Source of the DNA: Posidonia oceanica
Taxonomy: Eukaryota > Streptophyta > Magnoliopsida > Alismatales > Posidoniaceae
DNA length: 64,000 nucleotides
Assembly: GCA_037176725.1 (NCBI GenBank)
Contig: JAZBRS010000074.1
Coordinates: 67,026,001-67,090,000 of the forward strand
Reading direction: 5' to 3'
In this document: in pieces, positions 36,447 through 48,814 of the stretch
Numbering within the stretch: the stretch's first letter is position 1
Layout: each line of letters starts with the position of its first letter
Notes under the pieces: model-generated
The model's database searches: none
What the model was told of the DNA's origin: nothing
What the model saw: the letters and a program-made list of their open reading frames with translations, nothing else
Program-made: the position numbers and the translations under genes

Positions 36447-39345
36447 GGTCGATGGGTCCGAAACCTATCTGTTCCGGTCGATAAAGTCCGTAACTTACCA
36501 TCCAACCTCAGCGGTCGATGCGTCCGAAACCTATCCTTTCCGGTCGATAAGTTCGTAACTTATCATCGAACCATTGCGGTCGCTGGGTCCGAAACCTATC
36601 CTTTCCGGTAGATAAGTCCACAACTTATAATCCAACCTTTGCGGTCGTTGGGTCCGAAACCTATCCTTTCCGGTCGATATGTATGAAACTTATCATCCAT
36701 CCTTTGCGGTCGATGGTTCCAAAACCAATCCATTCCGGACGATAGGTCCGTAACTTGTATTCCAACCTTTGCGGACGATAGGTCCGAAACCTATCCGTTC
36801 TGATCGAGAAGTCCGTAACTTATTATCCAACCACAGGGGTCGATGGGTCTGAAACCTATCCATTCCAATCGATAAGTGCGTAGCTTATCATCCAACCTTT
36901 GTGGTCGATGGGTCCGAAACCTTTCCTTTCCGTTCGATAAGTCCGAAACTTATCATTCAACCTTTGCGGTCGATGTGTCCGAAACCTATCCTTTCCGGTC
37001 GATAAGTCCGAAACTTATTATCCAACCTCTGCAGTCGATAGGTCCGAAACCTATCCTTTCCGGTCGATAAGTACGAAACATATCATCCAACCTTTACGGT
37101 CGATAGGTCCGAAACCTATCCTTTCCGGTCGATAAGTCCGTAACTTGTCATCCAACCTTTGCGGTCGTTGGGTCAGAAACCCATCCTTTCTGGTCGATAA
37201 GTCTGAAACTTATCATCCAACATTTGCGGTCGATGGGACCAAAACCTATCCTTTCCTATCGATAAGTCCGTAACATATCATCCAACCTTTGCGGCCGATA
37301 GGTCCGAAACCTATCCTTTCCGATCGATAAGTCCGTAACTTATCATCCAACCTTTGCGGTCAATGGGTCCGAAACCTATCCTTTCTGGTCGATAAGTCCG
37401 TAACTTATCATCTAGCTTTTGCGGTCGAAGGGTTCGAAACCTATCCTTTCTAGTCGATAAGTCCACAACTTAACATCCAACCTTTGCGGTCGACGGGTCC
37501 GAAACCTATCCTTTCCGGTCGATAAGTCCGTAATTTATCATCCAACCTTTGCAGTCAATGGGTCCGAAACATATCCTTTCCGGGCGATAAGTCCGTAACT
37601 CATCATCCAACCTACGCGGTCGATGCGTCTGAAACCTATCCTTTCCAGTCGATAAGTCCGTAACTTATCATCAAACCTTTGCGGTCGACGGGTCTGAAAC
37701 CTATCCTTTCTGGTCGATATGTCCGAAAATTATCATCGAACCTTTGCGGTCGATGGGTCCGAAACCTATCCTTTCCGGTCGATAAGTCCGTAACATATCA
37801 TACAACCTTTGCGGTCGATAGGTACAAAACCTATCCTTTCCGGTCGATTAGTCCGTTACTTTTCATCCAAAGTTTGCGGTCGATAGGTCCTACAACTAAC
37901 CTTTCCGGTCGATAAGTCCGAAACTTATCATCCAAACTTTGCGGTCGATAGGTCTGAAACCAATCCTTTCTGGTCGATAAGTCCGTAACTTATCATCCAA
38001 CCTTTACGGTCGATGGGTCCGAAACCTATCCTTTCCAGTCGATAAGTCCGTAACTTATCATCCATCCTTTGCGGTCGATAGGTTCGAAACCAATCCCTAT
38101 CCGGTCGTTAAGTCCGTTACTTATCATCCAACCTTCGCGGTCGTTGGGTCCGAAACCTATCCTTTCTGGTCGATAAGTCTGAAACTTATCATCCAACCTT
38201 TGCGGTCGATAGGTCCGAAACCTATCCTTTCCGGTCGATAAGTCTGAAACTTATCATCCAACCATTGCGGTAGATGGGTCCGAAACCTATCCTTTCCGTT
38301 CGATAAGTCGAAACTTATCATACAACCTTTGCGGTCGATAGGTGCGAATCCAATCCTTTCCGGTTGATAAGTCCGTTACTTTTCATTCAACCTTTGCGGT
38401 CGATAGGTCCGAAACCTATCCTTTCCGGTCGATAAGTCCGAACCTAATCATCCAACCTTTGCGGTCTATAGGTTCGAAACCTATCCTTTCCGATCGATAA
38501 GTCCGTAACTTATCATCCAACCTTTGCGGTTGATGGGTCCGAAACCTACCCTTTCCTGTCGATAAGTCCGTAACTTGTCATCCTACCTTTGCGGTCGATT
38601 GGTCCAAAACCTATCCAATCCTGTCGATAAGTCCGTAACCTATCATCCAACCTTTGCGGTCGTTGGCTCCGAAACCTATCCTTTCTGGTCGATAAGTCTG
38701 AAACTTATCATCCAACATTTGCGGTCGATGGGTCCAAAACCGATCCTTTCCGGTCGATAAGTCCGTAACATATCATCCAACCTCTGCAGCTGATAGGTCC
38801 GAAACCTATCCTTCCCGATCGATGAGTCCGTAACTTATCATCCATCCTTTGCGGTCGTTGGGTCCGAAACCTATCCTTTCCGGTCGATCGGTCCCAAACC
38901 TATCCGTTCCGGTCGATAAGTCCGTAACTTATCATCCGACCTTTGCGGTCGAAAGGTCCGAAACCTATCCTTTCCGATCGATAAGTCAGTAACTTATCAT
39001 CCAACCTTTGCTATCGATGGGTCAGAAACCTATCCTATCCGGTCGATAAGTCCGTAACTTATCATCCGACCGTTGCGGTCGATGGGTCCGAAACCTATCC
39101 TTTCCAGTCGAAAAGTCCGAAACTTATCATCCAACCATTGTGGTCGATGGGTTCGAAACCTTTCCTTTCTAGTCGATAAGTCCGTAACTTATCTTCCAAC
39201 CTTTGCGGTCGACGGGTCCGAAACCTATCCTTTCCGGTCGATAAGTCAGTAATTTATCATCGAACCTTTGCGGTCGATGGGTCCGAAACCTATCCTTTCC
39301 GGTCGATAAGTCCGAAACTTATCATCCAACCTTCGCGGTCGATAG

Positions 39346-42300
39346 GTCCGAAACCTATCCTTTCCGGTCGATAAGTCCGTAACTTATCAACCAACCTTTG
39401 CGGTCGTTGGGTCAGAAACCCATCCTTTCTGGTCGATAAGTCTGAAACTTTTCATCCAACATTTGCGGTCGATGGACCAAAACCTATCCTTTCTGGTCGA
39501 TAAGTCCGTAACATATCATCCAACCTTTGCGGCCGATAGGTCCGAAACCTATCCTTTCCGATCGATAAGTCCGTAACTTATCATCCAACCTTTGCGTTCA
39601 ATGGGTCCGAAACCTATCCTTTCCGGTCGATAAGTCCGTAACTTATCATCCAGCCTTTGCGGTCGAAGGGTTCGAAACCTATCCTTTCTAGTCGATAAGT
39701 CCGCAACTTATCATCCAACCATTGCGGCCGACGGGTCCGAAACCTATCCTTTCCGGTCGATAAGTCCGTAATTTATCATCCAACCGTTGTAGTCGATGGG
39801 TCCGAAACCTATCCTTTCCGGGCGATAAGTCCATAACTCATCATCCAACCTATGCGGTCGATGGGTCTGAAACCTATCCTTTCCAGTCGATAAGTCCGTA
39901 ACTTATCATCCAACCTTTGCGGTCGACTGGTCTGAAACCTAACCTTTCCGGTCGATATGTCCGAAAATTATCATCCAACCTTTGCGGTCGATGGGTCCCA
40001 AACCTATCTTTTCCGGTCGATAAGTCCGTAACTTATCATACAACCTTTGCGGTCGATAGGTCCAAAACCAATCCTTTCCGGTCGATAAGTCCGTTACTTT
40101 TCATCCAACCTTTGCGGTCGATCGGTCCGAAAACTATCCTTTCCGGTCGATAAGTCCGAAACTTATCATCCAAATTTGCGGTCGATAGGCCTGAATCCTA
40201 TCCTTTCTGGTCGATAAGTCCGTAACTTATCATCCAACCTTTGCGGTCGATGGGTCCGAAACCTATCCTTTCTGGTCGATAAGTCCATAACTTATCATCC
40301 ATCCTTTGCGGTCGATAGGTTCGAAACCAATCCTATCCTGTCGTTAAGCCCGTTACTTATCATCCAACCTTTGCGGTCGTTGGGTCCGAAACCTATCCTT
40401 TCTGGTCGATAAGTCTGAAACTTATCTTCCAACCTTTGCGGTCGATAGGTCCGAAACCTATCCTTTCTGGTCGATAAGTCCGAAACTTATCATCCAACCA
40501 ATGCGGTAGATGGGTCCGAAACCTATCCTTTCCGTTCAATAAGTCCGAAACATATCATACAACCTTGGCGGTCGATAGGTCCGAATCCTATCCTTTCCGG
40601 TTGATAAGTCCGTTACTTTTCATTCAACCTTTGCGGTCGATACGTCCGAAACCTATCCTTTTCAGTCGATAAGTCCGAAACTTGTCATCCAACCTTTGCG
40701 GTCGATAGGTTCGAAACCTATCCGTTCCGGTCGATAAGTCCGTAACTTATCATCCAACCTGTGCGGTCGATGGGTCTGAAGCCTATCCTTTCCTGTCGAT
40801 AAGTCCGTAACTTATCATCCTACCTTTGCGGTCGATTGGTCCGAAACCTATCCTATCCAGTCGATAAGTCCGTAACTTATCATCCATCCTTTGCGGTCGT
40901 TGGGTCCGAAACCTATCCTTTCTGGTCAATAAGTCTGAATCTTATCATCCAACATTTGCGGTCGATGGGTCCAAAACCTATCCGTCCCGGTCGATAAGTC
41001 CGTAATATATCATCCAACCTTTGCGGCCGATAGGTCTGAAACCTATCCTTTCTGATCGAAAAGTCCGTAACTTATCATCCAACCTCTGCGGTCGTTGGGT
41101 CCGAAACCTATCCTTTTCGGTCGATCGGTCCCAAACCTATCCTTTCCGGTCGATAAGTCCGTAACTTATCATCCAACCTTTGCGGTCGGAAGGTCCGAAA
41201 CCTATCCTTTCCGATCGATAAGTCCGTAACTTATCATCCAACCTTAGCTGTCGATGGGTCAGAAACCTATCCTTTCTGGTCGATAAGTCCGTAACTCATC
41301 ATCCAACAGTTGCGGTTGATGGGTCCGAAACCTTTCCGTTCTGGTCGATAAGTCCGAAACTTATCATCCTACCGTTGCGGTCGATGGGTCCCAAACCTAT
41401 CCTATCCGGTCGATAAGTCCGTAACTTATCATCCGACCGTTGCGGTCGATGGGTCCGAAACCTATCCTTTCCAGTCGATAAGTCCGAAACTTATCATCCA
41501 ACCTTTGCGGTCGATGGGTTCGAAACCTTTCCTTTCTAGTCGTTAAGTCCGTAACTTATCATCCAACCTTTGCGGTCGACGGGTCCGAAACCTAACCTTT
41601 CCGGTCGATAAGTCCGTAATTTATCATCGAACCTTTGCGGTCGATGGGTCCGAAACCTATCCTTTCCGGTCGATAAGTCCGAAACTTATCATCCAACCTT
41701 TGCAGTCGATAGGTTCGAAACCTATCCTTTCCGGTCGATTAGTCCGTAACTTACCATCCAACCTTTGCGGTCGATAAGTCCGTAACTTATCATCCTACCT
41801 TTGCGGTCGATAGGTCCGATACCTATCCTTTTCGGTCGATAAGTTCGTAACTTATCATCCAACCTTTGCGGTCGATGGGTCCGAAACCTATCCTTTCCGG
41901 TCGATAAGTCCGTAACTTATCATCCAACCTATGCGGTCGATGGGTCCGAAACCTATCCTTTCCGGTCGATAAGTCCGTAACTTATCATCCAACCTCTGCG
42001 GTCGATTAGTGCGAAACCTATCCTTTCCGGTCGATAAGTCCGTAACTTATCATCCAACCATTGCGGTCATTGGGTCCGAAACCTATCCTTTCCGGTCGAA
42101 TAGTCCGTAACTTATCATCCAACCTTTGCAATCGTTGGGTCCGAAACCTATCCCTTCCGGTCGATAAGTATGAAACTTATCTTCCAACCTTTGCGGTCGA
42201 TGGGTCCAAAACCTATCCATTGCGGTCGATAAGTCCGTAACTTATCATCCAACCTTTGCGGTCGATAGGTCCGAAACGTATCCTTTCCGATCGAGAAGTC

Positions 42301-45300
42301 AGTAACTTATCATCCAACCATAGGGGTCGATGGGTCCGAAACCTATCCTTTCCAATCGATAAGTCCGTAACTTATCATCCAACCATTGTGGTCGATGGGT
42401 CCGAAACCTTTCCTTTCCGTTCGATAAGTCCGAAACTTATCATCCGACCTTTGCGGTCGATGGGTCCGAAACCTATCCTTTCCGGTCGATATGTCCGAAA
42501 CTTATTATCCAACCTTTGCAGTTGATAGGTCCGAAACCTATCTTTTCCGGTCGATAAGTCCGTAACTTATCATCCTACCAATGCGGTCGATTGGTCCGAA
42601 ACCTATCCTTTCCGGTCGATAAGTCCGTAACTTATCATCCAACCTTTGCGGTCGTTGGGTCCGAAACCTATCCTTTCTGGTCGAAAAATCTGAAACTTAT
42701 CATCCAACCTTTGCGGTCGATGGGTCCGAAACTTATACTTACCTGTCGATAAGTCCGAAGCTTATCATCCAACCATTGCGGTTGATAGGTCCGAAACCTA
42801 TCCTTTCCGGTCGATAAGTCCGAAACTTATCATCCAACCTTTGCGGTCGATGGGTCCGAAACCTACCCTTTCCGGTCGATAAGTTCATAACTTATCATCC
42901 AACGTTCGCGGTCGATGGGTCCGAAACATATCCTTTCCGGTCGATAAGTCCGTAACTTATAATCCAAGCTTTGCGGTCGATAGGTCCGAAACATATCCTT
43001 TCCGGTCGATAAGTCCGTAACTTATCATCCAACCTTTGCGGTCGTTGGGTCCGAAACCTATCCTTTCTGGTCGATAAGTCTGAAACTTATCATCCAACCA
43101 TTGTGGTCGATGGGTCCGAAACCTATCCATACCTGTCGATAAGTCCGAAGCTTATCATCCAACCGTTGCGGTTGATAGGTCCGAAACCTATCCTTTCCGG
43201 TCGAAAAGTCCGAAACTTATCATCCAACCATTCCGGTCGATAAGTCCGTAACTTATCATCCAACGTTCGCGGTCGATGGGTCCGAAACCTATCCGTTCCG
43301 GTCGATAAAGTCCGTAACTTACCATCCAACCTCAGCGGTCGATGTGTCCGAAACCTATCCTTTCCGGTCGATAAGTCCGTAACTTATCATCGAACCATTG
43401 CGGTCGCTGGGTCCGAAACCTATCCTTTCCGGTAGATAAGTCCACAACTTATAATCCAACCTTTGCGGTCGTTGGGTCCGAAACCTATCCTTTCCGGTCG
43501 ATATGTATGAAACTTATCATCCATCCTTTGCGGTCGATGGTTCCAAAACCAATCCATTCCGGACGATAGGTCCGTAACTTGTATTCCAACCTTTGCGGAC
43601 GATAGGTCCGAAACCTATCCGTTCTGATCGAGAAGTCCGTAACTTATCATCCAACCACAGGGGTCGATGGGTCTGAAACCTATCCATTCCAATCGATAAG
43701 TGCGTAGCTTATCATCCAACCTTTGTGGTCGATGGGTCCGAAACCTTTCCTTTCCGTTCGATAAGTCCGAAACTTATCATTCAACCTTTGCGGTCGATGT
43801 GTCCGAAACCTATCCTTTCCGGTCGATAAGTCCGAAACTTATTATCCAACCTCTGCAGTCGATAGGTCCGAAACCTATCCTTTCCGGTCGATAAGTACGA
43901 AACATATCATCCAACCTTTACGGTCGATAGGTCCGAAACCAATCCTTTCCGGTCGATAAGTCCGTAACTTGTCATCCAACCTTTGCGGTCGTTGGGTCAG
44001 AAACCCATCCTTTCTGGTCGATAAGTCTGAAACTTATCATCCAACATTTGCGGTCGATGGGACCAAAACCTATCCTTTCCTATCGATAAGTCCGTAACAT
44101 ATCATCCAACCTTTGCGGCCGATAGGTCCGAAACCTATCCTTTCCGATCGATAAGTCCGTAACTTATCATCCAACCTTTGCGGTCAATGGGTCCGAAACC
44201 TATCCTTTCTGGTCGATAAGTCCGTAACTTATCATCCAGCCTTTGCGGTCGAAGGGTTCGAAACCTATCCTTTCTAGTCGATAAGTCCACAACTTAACAT
44301 CCAACCTTTGCGGTCGACGGGTCCGAAACCTATCCTTTCCGGTCGATAAGTCCGTAATTTATCATCCAACCTTTGCAGTCAATGGGTCCGAAACATATCC
44401 TTTCCGGGCGATAAGTCCGTAACTCATCATCCAACCTACGCGGTCGATGCGTCTGAAACCTATCCTTTCCAGTCGATAAGTCCGTAACTTATCATCCAAC
44501 CTTTGCGGTCGACGGGTCTGAAACCTATCCTTTCTGGTCGATATGTCCGAAAATTATCATCGAACCATTGCGGTCGATGGGTCCGAAACCTATCCTTTCC
44601 GGTCGATAAGTCCGTAACATATCATACAACCTTTGCGGTCGATAGGTACAAAACCTATCCTTTCCGGTCGATTAGTCCGTTACTTTTCATCCAAAGTTTG
44701 CGGTCGATAGGTCCTACAACTAACCTTTCCGGTCGATAAGTCCGAAACTTATCATCCAAACTTTGCGGTCGATAGGTCTGAAACCAATCCTTTCTGGTCG
44801 ATAAGTCCGTAACTTATCATCCAACCTTTACGGTCGATGGGTCCGAAACCTATCCTTTCCGGTCGATAAGTCCGTAACTTATCATCCATCCTTTGCGGTC
44901 GATAGGTTCGAAACCAATCCTATCCGGTCGTTAAGTCCGTTACTTATCATTCAACCTTCGCGGTCGTTGGGTCCGAAACCTATCCTTTCTGGTCGATAAG
45001 TCTGAAACTTATCATCCAACCTTTGCGGTCGATAGGTCCGAAACCTATCCTTTCCGGTCGATAAGTCTGAAACTTATCATCCAACCATTGCGGTAGATGG
45101 GTCCGAAACCTATCCTTTCCGTTCGATAAGTCCGAAACTTATCATACAACCTTTGCGGTCGATAGGTGCGAATCCAATCCTTTCCGGTTGATAAGTCCGT
45201 TACTTTTCATTCAACCTTTGCGGTCGATAGGTCCGAAACCTATCCTTTCCGGTCGATAAGTCCGAACCTAATCATCCAACCTTTGCGGTCGATAGGTTCG

Positions 45301-46263
45301 AAACCTATCCTTTCCGATCGATAAGTCCGTAACTTATCATCCAACCTTTGCGGTTGATGGGTCCGAAACCTACCCTTTCCTGTCGATAAGTCCGTAACTT
45401 GTCATCCTACCTTAGCGGTCGATTGGTCCAAAACCTATCCAATCCTGTCGATAAGTCCGTAACCTATCATCCAACCTTTGCGGTCGTTGGCTCCGAAACC
45501 TATCCTTTCTGGTCGATAAGTCTGAAACTTATCATCCAACATTTGCGGTCGATGGGTCCAAAACCGATCCTTTCCGGTCGATAAGTCCGTAACATATCAT
45601 CCAACCTTTGCAGCTGATAGGTCCGAAACCTATCCTTCCCGATCGATGAGTCCGTAACTTATCATCCATCCTTTGCGGTCGTTGGGTCCGAAACCTATCC
45701 TTTCCGGTCGATCGGTCCCAAACCTATCCGTTCCGGTCGATAAGTCCGTAACTTATCATCCGACCTTTGCGGTCGAAAGGTCCGAAACCTATCCTTTCCG
45801 ATCGATAAGTCAGTAACTTATCATCCAACCTTTGCTATCGATGGGTCAGAAACCTATCCTTTCCGGTCGATAAGTCCGTAACTCATCATCCAACCGTTGC
45901 GGTCGATGGGTCCGAAACCTATCCTTTCCGGTCGATGGGTCCCAAACCTATCCTATCCGGTCGAAAAGTCCGTAACTTATCATCCGACCGTTGCGGTCGA
46001 TTGGTCCGAAACCTATCCTTTCCAGTCGAAAAGTCCGAAACTTATCATCCAACCTTTGTGGTCGATGGGTTCGAAACCTTTCCTTTCTAGTCGATAAGTC
46101 CGTAACTTATCTTCCAACCTTTGCGGTCGACGGGTCCGAAACCTATCCTTTCCGGTCGATAAGTCAGTAATTTATCATCGAACCTTTGCGGTCGATGGGT
46201 CCGAAACCTATCCTTTCCGGTCGATAAGTCCGAAACTTATCATCCAACCTTCGCGGTCGATAG
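39346..46263 (+). repeat. Higher-order repeat 2, copy B
   Basis: Direct tandem partner of copy A, starting where copy A ends (TTATCAACCAACC/GTTGGGTCAG units). A private 1-bp deletion at about 39476 (CGATGGACC for CGATGGGACC) changes the offset from 6825 to 6824. It has an additional B-B junction at 45901-45958. Its right-hand part continues beyond 46263 in a way also seen after copy C. Confidence 0.82.
45901..45958 (+). repeat. B-B half-unit junction private to copy B
   Basis: B halves at 45901-45929 and 45930-45958, both of GATGGG type. The corresponding place in copy A (about 39020) and copy C (about 53342-53450) is arranged differently, so this junction arose, or was lost elsewhere, after the copies separated. 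Confidence 0.85.
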
Positions 46264-48814
46264 GTTTGAAACCTATCCTTTCCGGTCGATAAGTCCGTAA
46301 CTGACCATCCAACCTTTGTGGTCGATGGGTCCGAAACCTATCCTTTCCTGTCGATAAGTCTGTAACTTATCATCCAACCATTGCGGTCGATAGGTCCGAT
46401 ACCAATCCGTTTCGGTCAATAAGTTTGTAACTTATCATCCATCCTTTGCGGTCGATGGGTCCGAAACCTATCCTTTCCGGTCGATAAGTCCGTAACTTAT
46501 CATCCAACCTTTGCGGTCGATGGATCCGAAACCTATCCTTTCCGGTCGATAAGTCCGTAGCTTATCATCCAACCTCTACGGTCGATTAGTGCGAAACCTA
46601 TCCTATCCGGTCGATAAGTCCGTAACTTATCATCCAACCATAGCGGTCGTTGGGTCCGAAACCGATCCTTTCCGGTCGATAAGTCCGTAACTTATCATCC
46701 AACCTTTGCGGTCGATGGGTCCGAAACCTATCCTTTCCGGTCGATAACTCCGTAACTTATCATCCAACCTCTGCGGTCGATTAGTGCGAAACCTATCCTT
46801 TCCGGTCGATAAGTCCGTAACTTATCATCCAACCATTGCGTTTGTTGGGTCCGAAACCTATCCTTTCCGGTCGATAAGTCCTTAACTTATCATCCAACCT
46901 TTGCGGTCGTTGGGTCCGAAGCCTATCCATTGCGGTCGATAAGTCCGTAACTTATCATCCAACCTTTGCGGTCGATAGGTCCGAAACGTATCCTTTCCGA
47001 TCGAGAAGTCCGTAACTTATCATCCAACCATAGGGGTCGATGGGTCCGAAACCTATCCTTTCCATTCGATAAGTCCGTAACTTATCATCCAACCATTGTG
47101 GTCGATGGGTCCGAAACCTTTCCTTTCCGTTCGATAAGTCCGAAACTTATCATCCGACCTTTGCGGTCGATGGGTCCGAAACCTATCCTTTCCGGTCGAT
47201 ATGTCCGAAACTTATTATCCAACCTTTGCAGTTGATAGGTCCGAAACCTATCCTTTCCGGTCGATAAGTCCGTAACATATCATCCAACCATTGCGGTCGA
47301 TAGGTCCGAAACCTATCCTTTCCGGTCGATAAGCCCGTAACTTATCATCCAACCTTTGCGGTCGTTGGGTCCGAAACCAATCCTTTCTGGTCGATAAGTC
47401 TGAAACTTATCATCCAACCTTTGCGGTCGATGGGTCCGAAACCTATACTTACCTATCGATAAGTCCGAAGCTTATCATCCAACCATTGCGGTTGATTGGT
47501 CCGAAACCTATCCTTTCCGGTCGATAAGTCCGAAACTTATCATCCAACCTTTGCAGTCGATGGGTCCGAAACCTATCCTTTCCGGACGATAAGTCCGTAA
47601 CTTAACATCCAACGTTCGCGGTCGATGGATCCGAAACCTAACCTTTCCGGTCGATAAGTCCGTAACTTATCATCCAAGCTTTGCGGTCGATAGGTCCGAA
47701 GCCTATCCTTTCCGGTCGATAAGTCCGTAACTTATTATCCAACCTTTGCGGTCGTTGGGTCCGAAACCTATCCTTTCTGGTCGATAACTCCGAAACTTAT
47801 CATCCAACCTTTGCGGTCGATAGGTCCGAAACCTATCCTTTTCGGTCGATAAGTCCGTAACTTATCATCCAACCTTTGCGGTCGATGGGTCCGAAACCTA
47901 TCCTTTCCGGCCGATAAGTTCGTAACTTATCATCCAACCTCTCCGGTGATGGGTCCGAAACCTATCCTTTCCGGTCGATAAGTCCGTAAATTATCATCCA
48001 ACCTTTGCGGTCGTTGGGTTCGAAAATAATCCTTTCCGGTCGATAAGTCCGTAACTTATCATCCAACCTTTGCGGTCGTTGGGGCCGAAACCTATCCATT
48101 CCGGTCGATAAGCCTGAAAATTGTCATCCAACCTTTGGGGTAGATGGGTCCCAAACCTATCCTTTCCGGTCGATATGTCCGTAACTTATCTTCCAACCTT
48201 TGCGGTCGAAAGGTCCGAAACCAATCCTTTCCGATCGATAAGTCCGTAACTCATCATCCATCCTTTCGGTCGATGGGTCCGAAACCTATCCTTTCCGATC
48301 GATAAGTCCGTAACTTATCATCCAACCTATGCGGTCGATGGGTTCGAAACCTATCCTTTCTTGTCGATAAGTCCGTAACTTATCATCCAACCTTTGCGGT
48401 CGATGGGTGTGAAACCTATCCTTTCCGGTCTATAAGTAAGTAAATTATCATCCAACCTTTGCGGTCGATGGGTCCGAAACCTATCCTTCCTGGTCGATAA
48501 GTCCGTTACTTAACATCCAACCTTTGCGGTCAATGGGTCCGAAACCTATCCTTTCCGGTCAACAAGTCCGTAACTTATCATCCAACGTTCGCGGTCGATG
48601 GGTCCGAAACCTATCTCTTCCGGTCGATAAGTCCGTAACTTATCATCCAACCTCAGCGGTCGATGCGTCCGAAACCTATCCATTCCGGTCGATAAGTCCG
48701 TAACTTATCATCCAACCATTGCGGTCGCTGGGTCCGAAACCTATCCTTTCCGGTAGATAAGTCCCTAACATATCATCCAACCATTGCGGTCGTTGGGTCA
48801 GAAACCTATCCTTT
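46264..48814 (+). repeat. Patchwork segment between copies B and C
   Basis: The left part (about 46264-47780) is repeated at about 53600-54930. The right part (about 47830-48815) is a copy of about 30900-31900. The junction lies near 47780-47830, inside otherwise ordinary monomers. It also contains a private 1-bp loss (CCTTTCGGTCG) near 48265. Confidence 0.72.

Larger units (their letters stand above)
32520..39345 (+). repeat. Higher-order repeat 2, copy A (about 105 monomers)
   Basis: Collinear with the next copy at 6824-6825 bp: CAGAAACCCATCC at about 32588/39413, the GGTCGACTGGTCTG unit near 33092/39916, the A-A junction at 36375/43199 and the GATAAAGTCCG 1-bp insertion at about 36480/43305. 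Relative to copy B it lacks 94 bp (65+29) near 39010-39060. A private extra C (AATCCCTATCC) lies near 38096. Confidence 0.82.
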
